Positions 18,601-25,762 of a stretch of DNA of 64,000 nt are shown in pieces. Below the pieces are notes generated by a model that saw nothing but the letters and a program-made list of their open reading frames with translations, ran no database searches and was not told the origin of the DNA. Position 1 is the first letter of the stretch; every line of letters starts with the position of its first letter. The translations under genes and the position numbers were made by a program. Source of the DNA: Pseudofrankia coriaricola (GTDB lineage Bacteria > Actinomycetota > Actinomycetes > Frankiales > Frankiaceae); assembly GCF_001854805.1 (NCBI RefSeq), contig NZ_MBLO01000114.1, positions 1-64,000 of the forward strand. The letters run 5' to 3'.

Positions 18601-18774
18601 GCCGAGCGGTTCGCGTACAGCCGGACCATTCCGACGATGTCCTGGGAGAAGATCGCGTCCTGCGCCGAGGAGCGCGAGCCCGGCCGGATCGCCGAGCTGC
18701 GCGCCGAGTACGGCGTCCGGCGTGGGCCCGACCTGACCGGCGAGGCACGTCGCCTCGTCGGCCAGGCCGGCTGA
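15607..18774 (+). CDS. SARP/AfsR-like transcriptional regulator with NB-ARC ATPase and TPR-like tail
   Basis: This 1,055-residue protein starts at GTG. A winged-helix trans_reg_C domain (about 1-90) is followed by a bacterial transcriptional activator domain (about 95-240). Next is an NB-ARC/STAND ATPase with P-loop GPGGLGKTR near 280, Walker B in LLILDNCEHL near 358, and GLPLAIELAAAKARM near 437. About 500 C-terminal residues are helical and TPR-like. Such proteins activate specialised-metabolism or stress genes in response to a ligand held by the C-terminal repeats. No biosynthetic cluster adjoins it here; the nearest target candidates are the convergent ABC exporter genes. Family assignment is firm, target unknown. 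Confidence 0.93.
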   Translation: MPIVLTVLDRVRWRGQPVVGERPQALLAALVVGGGQAVPSDRLAEAVWGENGPGNAGKALQVLISRTRAQCGPDAVVRDGDGYRLGVPVDQVDALRLRDLTLRARRLLAAGDVLAARAVATEAMALTEARTAAQDGDDHPLAELRRGASAHRAELAGLLGRALSLSGEHTSALPRLGEAFDRDPSDEAVLVCLLRSEAAVRGAGAALDRYERYRAELRERLGVSPGSGLERVHQELLRLDEPVRAGLHYDTSALIGRTDDLRQLTALVNTARVVSIVGPGGLGKTRLAHVLGRSVELPVVHFVGLVGVTSPEDLIGEVGSALGVRDSVHGRRTLTPQQLADVRGRIAQHLSAAPSLLILDNCEHLVDAVADLVAFLVATTSDLRVVTTSRAPLAISAERVYPLGSLRETESGELFRQRAVAARPDVQLPDEAVTDIVTRLDGLPLAIELAAAKARMMSVEEISRRLENRFALLRGGVRNAPDRHQTLLAVIDWSWNLLTDPERRALRWLAVFQGGVTLAAAEEVLGEDAFGAVQALVDQSLLTVAETSAGVRYRMLETVREFGRMRLTQAGEEEQALLARREWAIRYAAGAAELLFGPDQFAGIDALGEEEANLADVLRHALAHADREVVVEVLRGLGGLWSLRGDHARVATLAGTVAEVVAGWQPPDELADKTRAAMVIVLQNAMIGTPGDRARPVRELLVRLGTDDRGDPRINAMATVLLAFDPDRPDAEPRLDVRLDEFVASPDPSVAIAALQWRSYLLENAGDPAAAIDAAERALALVRETAEGPWAVAMLHAHLAGLHMQLGHPAIARPHAQAALPVLERLGALDDQIQLRSVLGLCAVAAGRLDEADQHVHTVNRLLESDNVLGGLLALGTVAGEVALARGDVAAGLAAFRRASTRMRAFVFPGQRPTGVEPWLMFADASLLTALAYHGTGEEIAEGAEVFRGCLARTERVLGLVDPYLDYPVCGMALFALGVWGLLRSAMPPAEAVRLLVLAERFAYSRTIPTMSWEKIASCAEEREPGRIAELRAEYGVRRGPDLTGEARRLVGQAG

Positions 18775-18871
18775 GCCCGCCACCACCGCCACCACCATCG
18801 CCTCCCGTGACTCCGGCGGGGGCGTCCGCGGGGTCCGCGAGAGCGGGGCGTTGCCGCGCACCCTCGGTCCT

Positions 18872-19690
18872 CTAGAGGTGCCGCTTGTAGAGCTTGACGG
18901 ACAGCGGCGCGAACACCGCGATGACGATCACACAGGCGACCAGCGTCCAGCCCGCCTCAACGGACACGTGGGCGTGGTTGGCCAGGTCCCGGTCGGCGGA
19001 GACCAGGTGGGACACCGGGTTGACCTTGACGAACGCGGCCAGCCAGCCCGGCAGGGTGTCGACGGGCACGAACGCGTTCGACAGGAACGTCAACGGGAAC
19101 ATGATCATCATGGAGATGCCCTGGACGCTCTGGGCGCTGCGCGCGACGGTGCCGAGGCAGGTGAACACCCAGGCCAGCGACCAGCCGGTGATGACCGCGA
19201 GCAGGATCGCGCCGACCACGCCGAGCACGCCGCCGCCGGGCCGGTAGCCGAGCGCGAGGCCCATGCCGAAGGTGATCGTCGCCGCGATCGTGTAGCGGAG
19301 CAGGTCGGCGACCATCGGCCCCGCCAGCGGAGCGATCCGGGCCATCGGCAGCGACCGGAACCGGTCGAAGACGCCCTTGTCGATGTCCTCGCGCAGCTGC
19401 GTGCCGGTGGCCATGCTGGTCGTCAGGACCGTCTGCGCGAGGATGCCGGGGATCATCAGCGGCAGATAGCTCTTCACGCTGCCGGAGATCGCCCCGCCGA
19501 AGATGTAGGCGAACATCGCCGTGAACAGGATCGGCTGCAGGGTCACGTCGAAGAACTGCTCCGGGTTGCGGCGCATCTTCTTGGTGGCGCGCCAGGCCAT
19601 GGTCATGATCTGGCGGAACGTGTCCGCCGGGCTGGGCCGGCTCTGGGCGCGGGCGACCGCCGCGCGGGAGTCGATGGTGATCGTGGTCAT
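18872..19690 (-). CDS. ABC-2 type permease, DrrB-like
   Basis: This 272-residue permease has six predicted membrane segments and the ABC-2 signature region with TFLSNAFVPVDTLPGWLAAF (about 205-224). The ATG at 19690 overlaps the ATPase stop by four bases (ATGA), giving a coupled DrrA-DrrB pair. Family members export hydrophobic compounds such as anthracyclines or lipids. The pair faces the SARP regulator and lies next to an ArsR-controlled MFS gene. The actual substrate cannot be inferred. Confidence 0.93.
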   Translation of the reverse strand: MTTITIDSRAAVARAQSRPSPADTFRQIMTMAWRATKKMRRNPEQFFDVTLQPILFTAMFAYIFGGAISGSVKSYLPLMIPGILAQTVLTTSMATGTQLREDIDKGVFDRFRSLPMARIAPLAGPMVADLLRYTIAATITFGMGLALGYRPGGGVLGVVGAILLAVITGWSLAWVFTCLGTVARSAQSVQGISMMIMFPLTFLSNAFVPVDTLPGWLAAFVKVNPVSHLVSADRDLANHAHVSVEAGWTLVACVIVIAVFAPLSVKLYKRHL

Positions 19691-20700
19691 CGGGCCACCT
19701 CCTGTGGGATCTCCTTGCGCATCGGTCCGGGCACGGTCGCGTCCGGCTGCTCGCTCTCGTCCTCGGCGGTGTCGTGGCCGGTGAGCGCGAGGAAGACCTC
19801 GTCGAGCGTCGGCTTGTCGACGCCCACCGAGGCGATGTGGACGCCGGCCTGGCGCAGCCCGATCAGCACGTCGGCCACCCGGTCGGCCGTCTCGAGCGCG
19901 ACGTTGAGCTGCCCGGACTCCGGGGTGAGGACCGGCTCCTCGCCGAGCTGGCGGCGCACCACGTCCGCGGCCAGGGAGAAGTCCGCGCCCGGGGCCAGGC
20001 GCAGCTGCAGCGTCAGGTTGCCCACCGAGGTCTTCAGCTCGTCCGGGGTGCCCTCGGCCACCTTGCGGCCGCGGTCGATCACCGCGATCCGGCCGGCGAG
20101 CTGGTCGGCCTCGTCGAGGTACTGCGTGGTCAGCAGGACGGTGCACCCGCTGGCGACCAGGTCGCGGATGGTCTCCCACATCTGCCCGCGTGTGCGGGGG
20201 TCGAGGCCGGTGGTCGGCTCGTCGAGGAAGATCAGCGGAGGCCGGGTGATCAGGCTCGCGGCCAGGTCGAGCCGTCGCCGCATCCCGCCTGAGAACTGCG
20301 CGATCCGCTTGTCCGCGGCGTCCGTGAGACCGAACTGCTCGAGCAGCTGGGCGGCGGTGTCCCGGGACCGGCGCGAGCTCAGGCCCTGCAGGCGCCCGAA
20401 CATCCACAGGTTCTCGGTGGCGGTGAGGTTCTCGTCGACGGAGGCGTACTGGCCGGTGACGCCGATCAGCTGCCGCACCCGGTGCGGCTCCCGGCGGACG
20501 TCGACGCCGAAGATGGACGCCTCGCCCTCGTCGATCTTGAGTAGCGTCGCCAGCATCTTCAGCATCGTCGTCTTACCGGCCCCGTTGGGGCCGAGCACGC
20601 CGAAGATCTCGCCCTCACCGATGTCAAGGTCGATGCCGTCGACGGCTCGGACGTCGCCGAACGCCTTGACCAGACCATGCGCGTTGACCGCGGCTGTCAT
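19687..20700 (-). CDS. ABC transporter ATPase, DrrA-like
   Basis: This 337-residue ATPase has Walker A GPNGAGKTT near residue 38, signature FSGGMRRRLD near 140, Walker B LIFLDEPTTGLD near 160, and the switch His in the LTTQYLDEAD region. The C-terminal 90 residues carry the extra DrrA-type domain with VDKPTLDEVFLALTGH, typical of the daunorubicin-resistance exporter family. It forms the first gene of the pair with the permease. Tandem 20-bp repeats at 20763-20863 lie directly upstream and may be its regulatory region. Confidence 0.95.
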   Translation of the reverse strand: MTAAVNAHGLVKAFGDVRAVDGIDLDIGEGEIFGVLGPNGAGKTTMLKMLATLLKIDEGEASIFGVDVRREPHRVRQLIGVTGQYASVDENLTATENLWMFGRLQGLSSRRSRDTAAQLLEQFGLTDAADKRIAQFSGGMRRRLDLAASLITRPPLIFLDEPTTGLDPRTRGQMWETIRDLVASGCTVLLTTQYLDEADQLAGRIAVIDRGRKVAEGTPDELKTSVGNLTLQLRLAPGADFSLAADVVRRQLGEEPVLTPESGQLNVALETADRVADVLIGLRQAGVHIASVGVDKPTLDEVFLALTGHDTAEDESEQPDATVPGPMRKEIPQEVAR

Positions 20701-20762
20701 CGAGTTGCTCCTTCCGGGCCGTTCTCTGATGACCGGCCCTTGGGAACGACTCTGTGGGCGAC

Positions 20763-20863
20763 CGGTTTCACCGTGACCTCAGCACGGTTTCACGGACGTC
20801 CGACCGTTTCACGGACGCCTGTTCGGTTTCACGGCCGCCTGGCCGGTTTTACGGAAGCCTGGC
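20763..20863. repeat. Five imperfect ~20-bp tandem repeats upstream of the ABC operon
   Basis: The motif CGGTTTCACGG begins at 20763 (degenerate), 20785, 20804, 20824 and 20844. The spacings are 22, 19, 20 and 20 bp, and the fuller unit is CGGTTTCACGGACGCCTGgc. The last copy covers the stop codon of the MFS gene. The array lies 63-163 bp upstream of the DrrA-like start, as expected for clustered operators, but it could also be a slippage product. Confidence 0.8.
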
Positions 20864-22102
20864 CGGGCGCGCGGCCACGGTCGGTCCGGCCGGCTCCGCC
20901 CCGAGGCCCTGGGCGGCTCGCGCCCGCCGCTCCGGGGCGGTGGCGGCGACGAGCAGGAATGCCACCGCGGCGAGCAGGGCCGCCGCGGCCGGTATCGCCG
21001 AGGCGCCGGCCACATCGAGGGTCACGCCACCGAGGGCCGCGCCGAGGGCCGCGCCGAGGTAGATCGCGGACCCGTTGAGGCCGAGCGCGACGGTGGCGAC
21101 ATCCGGGGCGACGACGAACAGCCTGTGCTGCTGCGGCGTGATGGTCAGTCCGCCGAAGGCCCCGACGGCGAAGACAAGGGCCAGCGCCGGGACGTACCAG
21201 GAATGCGCCGGCACCAGCAGGCCGTCGAACACGGCGACCCCGCCGACGCCGACCAGCAGCACCGGCAGCGCGCCGCGACTGTCGACCAGGTTTCCCACCA
21301 GCCGGTTGCCGAGGACGGCGCCCAGCCCGGACGCCAGCAGGACGATCACCAGCCGGCCACCCGTGCCGGACCCGCCGAGCACCGCGGGAAGGTAGGAGAT
21401 CAGCACGAACGCCGGTGCGACCACGGCGACCGTCGCGGCCAGGACCGCGAGCACCGCGGGCCGCGTCAGCACACCCAGCCGAGTGCGCATCGACGTCGGC
21501 GGGACATGCGCCCTCGGCAGTCTCGGCACGGCGACCGCGGTAAGCGCCGCGAGCGCCGCGATCGTCCAGAGCACCACCCGCCATCCCCACCACTGCCCGA
21601 TCAGGACGCCGAACGGGACTCCCAGCACCGTCGACAGCGAGGTCCCCGCGGTGACGGCGGCCAGCGCGCGGCCACGGCGCTGCTCGCTGGCCAGCAGGCC
21701 GGCCATGACGTAGGCGTTGGACTGGAAGGCGGCGGCGCCGACGGCCGCGACGACCCGGCCGGCGGCCATGACGGCGAACGAGGTGGCGAGCGCCTGGCCC
21801 GCCATGCCGAGCAGGAACAGCGCGAGCCCGCCACCGAGCAGGACGCGCCGGTCCCAGCGTCCCGTGAGGGTCGCGATGATCGGCGACCCCAGCGCGTAGG
21901 TGATCGAGAAGATCGTGGTGAGCTGGCCCGCCGTGGACACGCTCACGGACAGGTCGGTGGCGATCCCAGGGAGCAGGCCGCTCAGCACGAACCCGTCGAC
22001 GCCCAGTACGAAGGTGCCGGCCGCCAGCACGCCGAGCTGCCAGCCACGCAGCCCGTCGGCGGGCGCGACGGCACTTTCATTCGATGCTTGTCGAATCGTC
22101 AC
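20849..22102 (-). CDS. MFS drug-efflux transporter (DHA1-like)
   Basis: This 417-residue protein has twelve predicted membrane segments. The first is LGVLAAGTFVLGVDGFVLSG; the loop between segments 2 and 3 carries LTGRWDRR, the MFS motif A region. It probably exports drugs or small metabolites by proton antiport. It is transcribed divergently from the ArsR-type regulator at 22192, a common arrangement in which the regulator represses the transporter. A palindrome covers its first codons. The start could lie slightly downstream, for example at an internal Met or Val, if the palindrome is an operator. Confidence 0.93.
   Translation of the reverse strand: MTIRQASNESAVAPADGLRGWQLGVLAAGTFVLGVDGFVLSGLLPGIATDLSVSVSTAGQLTTIFSITYALGSPIIATLTGRWDRRVLLGGGLALFLLGMAGQALATSFAVMAAGRVVAAVGAAAFQSNAYVMAGLLASEQRRGRALAAVTAGTSLSTVLGVPFGVLIGQWWGWRVVLWTIAALAALTAVAVPRLPRAHVPPTSMRTRLGVLTRPAVLAVLAATVAVVAPAFVLISYLPAVLGGSGTGGRLVIVLLASGLGAVLGNRLVGNLVDSRGALPVLLVGVGGVAVFDGLLVPAHSWYVPALALVFAVGAFGGLTITPQQHRLFVVAPDVATVALGLNGSAIYLGAALGAALGGVTLDVAGASAIPAAAALLAAVAFLLVAATAPERRARAAQGLGAEPAGPTVAARPARLP
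22079..22096. promoter_or_regulatory. Inverted repeat ATTCGA-N6-TCGAAT at the MFS start
   Basis: A perfect 6-6-6 palindrome lies inside the first codons of the MFS gene and 96 bp from the ArsR start. ArsR-family repressors bind short inverted repeats like this one near the gene they control. Binding by this regulator is an inference. Confidence 0.5.
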
Positions 22103-22135
22103 AACGTGAGGCTAGGGGTAACGTTCGACGGGTGT

Positions 22136-22146
22136 CAAAGTATTTG
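22136..22146. promoter_or_regulatory. CAAA-GTA-TTTG inverted repeat in the MFS/ArsR spacer
   Basis: A short AT-rich palindrome stands out in otherwise GC-rich DNA, 46 bp upstream of the ArsR start. Its shape resembles SmtB/ArsR operator cores (TCAAAT...ATTTGA). It may be the autoregulatory site. Confidence 0.45.
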
Positions 22147-22191
22147 GGTCGGCGCATCGGCCGACCGAGCAGCTGAACGGGGCGGCCGACC

Positions 22192-22527
22192 GTGCCTCGA
22201 CAGCTTCCGCAGCCAAGCCGTGACTCGCTCGACCTGATCACGATCCTGGCGGCGTTGGCCGATCCGGTTCGGCTCACGCTGATGCGGGCGATGTACGCGC
22301 GACCGGGCGCGCACGACTGTGCCGTCGTCGCCGACGGGATCGAGGTCGGCGCGCCGACGATCTCCCACCACTACCGGGTGCTGCGCGAGGCGGGCCTCAC
22401 CTCGACCACCGTGGAGGGGCGCCGCCGAGTCGTCACGATCCGCCACGAAGATCTCGAGGCGCGATTCCCCGGCCTGCTCGCCGCCGTCCTGGCTCCAGAG
22501 CTGGACGACCAGCCCGCTCGCGCCTAA
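22192..22527 (+). CDS. ArsR-family winged-helix regulator
   Basis: This 111-residue protein is nearly all winged helix. ALADPVRLTLMRAMY (about 18-32) is the ArsR opening helix and GAPTISHHYRVLREAGL (about 53-69) is the recognition region, followed by a beta-wing with GRRRVVTI. I see no metal-binding ELCVC box, so it may sense an organic ligand rather than a metal. The start is GTG. It is divergent from the MFS gene, which it most likely represses. Immediately downstream is a broken methyltransferase gene in the same direction. Confidence 0.92.
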   Translation: MPRQLPQPSRDSLDLITILAALADPVRLTLMRAMYARPGAHDCAVVADGIEVGAPTISHHYRVLREAGLTSTTVEGRRRVVTIRHEDLEARFPGLLAAVLAPELDDQPARA

Positions 22528-23010
22528 CGCCGCCGACCGGCCGGGCTACGGCATCCCCGACTGGCTGCGGCTGGTGCCGGTCGACTTCGAGGTGGACGGG
22601 GACTGGCTCAGGCAGCTGTCGGTCGCCGGCTTCGATCCCGGCCGGCCGGCGGTCGTCGTCTCCACCGGCGTCACCATGTACCTCACCAGGCAGGCCACCG
22701 CGGCGACCCTGCGCCAGATCGCCGCGCTCGCCCCCGGTTCGACCCTCGCCATGACGTTCCTGCTGCCATCGACCTCGTCGACGAGGCCGATCGCCCCGGA
22801 CTCGAGGCGTCGAAAAAAGGCGCGCAAGGATCCGGAACACCGTTCATGAGCTTCTATGCCCCGGACGGCATGCTGGCACTGGCCCGCGAGGCCGGTTTCA
22901 AGAAAGCCCAGCATGTTGCGGGGTCCATGCTCGCCGAGCGTTATTTCGCCGACCGGTCCGACGGCCTCCGCCCGTCAAGCGGAGAGGACATCCTGGTGGC
23001 CGCCACCTGA
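22528..23010 (+). pseudogene. Frameshifted, N-truncated TIGR00027-type SAM methyltransferase
   Basis: After the ArsR stop, one frame reads WLRLVPVDFEVDGDWLRQL and VVVSTGVTMYLTRQAT through LAMTFLLP (about 22545-22768). The frame then changes by one base and continues IDLVDEADRPGLEASKKGAR, MSFYAPDGMLALAREAGF and RPSSGEDILVAAT, stopping at 23008-23010. Both halves match the C-terminal half of the mycobacterial/actinobacterial TIGR00027 O-methyltransferases (LCMT-like). The SAM-binding N-terminal half is absent. One missing base near 22768 explains the shift. The gene is therefore doubly inactivated unless the frameshift is a sequencing error. Confidence 0.85.
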
Positions 23011-23152
23011 CACCGTCGCCGCGTCGCGCCGGCCTTCCAGGCGCCATGTTGCCTTCATCCGAGGGCGAATCTCCGTGCGGGGCGGCGCCGATATACGGTC
23101 GGCCCCGGCGGGTTCACGCCAACGCGGCACACCGAGGAGGGCCCTGACGTCC

Positions 23153-23557
23153 ATGGTCGGTATCGAGGAGTCCGTGGAGGTGTCCGCGTCGCCGGACGAG
23201 GTCTGGGAATGGATCGCCACCGGCCCCGGGCTTTCCGCGTGGTTCGTGGCGGCGAGTGTGGAGCCCGGAGCGGCGGGGTCGGTGACCCTGACGTTCGCGC
23301 CGGGCGCCTCCGGCACGATGCCGATCGTCGAATGGTCACCGCCGTGGCGTTTCCGTTTCGGCGCCGCCTCGGGAACGAGTGGCCGAGCCCATGACTTCAC
23401 CGTCAGCGCGACGGCCGGCGGCTGCCGGGTGAAGCTCCTGGACGACGGCGTAGCGCCTGAGGAAGCGGAGCAGACCGCGCTTGGCTGGCGCGGGATGCTG
23501 TCTCGCCTGGCGGCGGTCGTCGAAGGCGGGCATGAACGCGCCGATGACCAACCATGA
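23153..23557 (+). CDS. SRPBCC/AHSA1-domain protein
   Basis: This 134-residue protein has the START/Bet v1-like fold signature SVEVSASPDEVWEWIATGPG at the N-terminus and a C-terminal helix with ALGWRGMLSRLAAVVE. Such proteins bind hydrophobic ligands or act as Aha1-like partners. A GAGGAGG site at 23133-23139 precedes the chosen ATG by 13 bases, which is slightly long. It is flanked on both sides by gene remnants, so it may be a survivor of a degraded neighbourhood. In other genomes these genes often follow an ArsR regulator. Confidence 0.8.
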   Translation: MVGIEESVEVSASPDEVWEWIATGPGLSAWFVAASVEPGAAGSVTLTFAPGASGTMPIVEWSPPWRFRFGAASGTSGRAHDFTVSATAGGCRVKLLDDGVAPEEAEQTALGWRGMLSRLAAVVEGGHERADDQP

Positions 23558-23639
23558 CCCGGCCGCATTCACGACGGAGCCGAGACCGGGCGTGACATGT
23601 CGAGGCTGGCGTGCTCCCGCGCCGCCTCGCGGCGGGATC

Positions 23640-23800
23640 AGCAGGTCGAGGCGGCTGGTTTGCCCGCGAATCGGAGAAGGTTTCTGCCGCGGTCGCGAGC
23701 AGCCGTCCCGACGTCGTGATCCTGGATATCCGACTGCCGCCCGACTCCACCGACGAAGGCCTGCGGACCGCGATGGCGCTGCGAACGACACCTTCGGCCA
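23640..23800 (+). pseudogene. Remnant of a NarL/LuxR-family response regulator receiver
   Basis: A plus-strand frame reads EKVSAAVASSRPDVVILDIR, then LPPDSTDEGLRTAMALR. This is the characteristic middle of NarL-type receivers, RPDVVxxDIRMPPTHTDEGL, including the phospho-acceptor Asp. The N-terminal acidic pocket, the rest of the receiver and the LuxR helix-turn-helix are missing. It lies in 348 bp of otherwise non-coding DNA (23558-23905). Confidence 0.75.
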
Positions 23801-23905
23801 ACCTACGGCGGCGGCGTGCCGACGACCGCGGCGTCCGGTCGCGGTCCTGCGCCGGCGGAGGCCGGCGCTTGACTTGAAGTTTGGTTGAGGTTCGAGCCTG
23901 GTGCC

Positions 23906-25171
23906 ATGACGGACTCCAACAAGATCCTCGTTATCGGCGCCACCGGCAACATCGGCCGCCACGTCGTGGCCGGACTCCATGCCCGCGGTGCCGCCGTCGC
24001 AGCGATGTCCAGGTCTCCGGCCGCGGGCCGGTTTCCGGCCGGCGTCGAAACCGTTGTCGGTGACCTGACCGCCCCGGCCACCCTCGAACATGCGCTCGCC
24101 GACGTGGACGGGGTCTTTCTGCCGTGGCCGTTCCTGACGGCGGATGGCGCGCCCGCGGTCGTCGACGCCATCGCCCGCCACGCCCGCCGCGTCGTCTACG
24201 TCTCGGCGGCCAACGTGCGCGACGACCGCGCGCCGGCGGAGAACGGGGTCTGGGGCCAGATCGAGGCCGCCATCCGGCGTACCAACCTCGACTGGACGTT
24301 CCTGCGGGCCAGCGGGCTGGCCACCAACACCCTCGCCTGGGCCGGGGCCGTCCGTGCCGGCGAGCCCGTCCGCGTCCCGTATCCACGCGCGGCCAGGTCG
24401 CTGATCCACGAAAAGGACGTCGCCGAGGTAGCCGTGCGGGCGCTGACCGAGGAAGGGCATGAGGGGGCCGCGTATCTGGTCACCGGTCCCGCGGCCATCA
24501 CCCAGGCGGAGCAGGTGCGCGTTCTCGGCGAGGTCGCCGGCCAGCCTGCGCGAGTCGAGGAGATCACCCCCGACGAGGCTCGCGCCTCGATGCTGACCTG
24601 GGCTGACGAGGACTTCGCGGACGCGGCGCTGAGCTACTGGGCCTCCCTGGTCGACACGCCCGAACCGGTGACCGGGGCGGTCGAGGAGATCACCGGGGCG
24701 CCGGCCCGCACCTTCGAGCAGTGGGCGAGCGACCACGTGGACGACCTGCGGCCGACATCGATGACGGATATCGCCGAGAGCTATGTTTCGGCGTTTCGGC
24801 AAGGACGGATGGACGTCGCCCTGCGGCTGATGTCCCCTGATGTGGTGCGGGCCGCGCCGTTGGAAACCGGCGGTGAGCGCCGGGAACTACGCGGGCTCGC
24901 CGAGATCATGGCGAACAGCGAACGGCTCAACCATGACCTGCGAATCCATGGCGTCGAGGTCGATGGGCCGTTCCTCGATGGTGAAAGGTTCGCTGTCCAA
25001 TTCTCCTTCGATGAGACCCACCTACCGACCGGACGCCGGAATACGGCGGCGAAGATGTGCCTTTACACGGTCGCCGACGGTGCGATCACCCGAGAAGAAG
25101 TGTTCTACTTCGACCCGCCGGCCGGAGTGGCGTCCGTGACGACCACGTCCCACGGACAAGAAGGTCCATGA
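23906..25171 (+). CDS. NmrA-like NAD(P)-binding protein fused to a SnoaL-like domain
   Basis: This 421-residue protein starts at ATG 23906. An atypical SDR/NmrA domain (about 1-280) has the motif GATGNIGRHV near residue 12, a YVSAANVRDD strand near 95, and a C-terminal substrate region. A second domain of about 140 residues follows, beginning DIAESYVSAFRQGRMDVALR and ending in FYFDPPAG. This is a SnoaL/NTF2-like cone fold. Fusion of the two is unusual; normally they are separate proteins. It may link redox chemistry with binding of a small aromatic or polyketide-like substrate, but the function is not known. Confidence 0.85.
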   Translation: MTDSNKILVIGATGNIGRHVVAGLHARGAAVAAMSRSPAAGRFPAGVETVVGDLTAPATLEHALADVDGVFLPWPFLTADGAPAVVDAIARHARRVVYVSAANVRDDRAPAENGVWGQIEAAIRRTNLDWTFLRASGLATNTLAWAGAVRAGEPVRVPYPRAARSLIHEKDVAEVAVRALTEEGHEGAAYLVTGPAAITQAEQVRVLGEVAGQPARVEEITPDEARASMLTWADEDFADAALSYWASLVDTPEPVTGAVEEITGAPARTFEQWASDHVDDLRPTSMTDIAESYVSAFRQGRMDVALRLMSPDVVRAAPLETGGERRELRGLAEIMANSERLNHDLRIHGVEVDGPFLDGERFAVQFSFDETHLPTGRRNTAAKMCLYTVADGAITREEVFYFDPPAGVASVTTTSHGQEGP

Positions 25172-25211
25172 CGGCGGCCGGCATATCTGTCTGGCGATCG
25201 TGGGCCGAGCC

Positions 25212-25682
25212 TCACCTGCGGCGTCCTGTCCTACCTGGGTGCGTCAGCGAGTCGGTGATCTCCGTCAGCTCCCGGATGAGCCGCTGAGCGGTCGCCACGT
25301 CGATGCCATACCGCGGGAAGATGCGCTCGGGTATGCCGGCGGCCTTCGCGCGCATCGCCTGTCCCGCCTCGGTCAGGGTGATGAGGACGCGGCGTTCGTC
25401 CGCCGGATCGCGGGTCCGGTCGGCCAGACCGAGGTCTTCCAGCCGCTTGAGCAGTGGGGTGAGGGTGCCGCTGTCGAGGTGTAGCCGCGCCCCGATGTCA
25501 CCGACTGTGAGTGGCTCGGGCGCTTCCCAGAGCACGAGCATCGTCAGGTACTGCGGGTAGGTGAGCCCGAGCTCGGCGAGGAGCGGGCCGTAGGCGCGGA
25601 TCGAGGCGCGGCTGGCGCTGTACAGCGCGAAGCAGAGCTGGTTCGTGAGTTCGAGCTGGGGTAGGCGACCCGCCATGGTCAA
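25212..25682 (-). CDS. ohrR: MarR-family organic-peroxide sensor OhrR
   Basis: This 156-residue MarR-fold repressor has the reactive Cys in [15 protein letters not shown] (about residue 16), the peroxidation-sensing position of OhrR. The DNA-binding part contains [20 protein letters not shown] and a wing with DPADERRV. It is divergent from ohr at 25763, the classic arrangement. Organic hydroperoxide oxidises the Cys and releases DNA, allowing ohr expression. The start is ambiguous between 25682 and 25676. Only one Cys is visible, so it may be the one-Cys type. Confidence 0.95.
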   Translation of the reverse strand: MTMAGRLPQLELTNQLCFALYSASRASIRAYGPLLAELGLTYPQYLTMLVLWEAPEPLTVGDIGARLHLDSGTLTPLLKRLEDLGLADRTRDPADERRVLITLTEAGQAMRAKAAGIPERIFPRYGIDVATAQRLIRELTEITDSLTHPGRTGRRR

Positions 25683-25711
25683 ACGGTAGCAGGTTCCTCT
25701 TGCGCGGTTAG

Positions 25712-25723
25712 ATTGCGCGCAAT
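25712..25723. promoter_or_regulatory. OhrR operator candidate ATTGCGCGCAAT
   Basis: A perfect 12-bp palindrome sits between the divergent ohrR and ohr genes, 30 bp from the ohrR start and 40 bp from ohr. Related half-sites lie on both sides, TTGCGCGG near 25700 and TCGCAAACG near 25728. OhrR proteins bind AT-flanked inverted repeats in this position, so autoregulation and control of ohr are expected. Confidence 0.8.
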
Positions 25724-25762
25724 ATTATCGCAAACGATAGATCTGGAGAGGAGCTGGACCTG

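Noticed and set aside
15889-18861. Minus-strand open frame of nearly 1,000 codons opposite the SARP regulator
   Set aside because: Low-complexity translation rich in Arg, Gln and His without motifs; the plus strand encodes a complete SARP/NB-ARC protein.
20763-20863. Tandem repeats considered as a CRISPR array
   Set aside because: Units are ~20 bp, contiguous without unique spacers, and no cas genes are present.
15601-22102. SARP regulator plus two exporters considered as part of a specialised-metabolite gene cluster
   Set aside because: No core biosynthetic enzyme (PKS, NRPS, terpene synthase, RiPP precursor) lies in or near this stretch.
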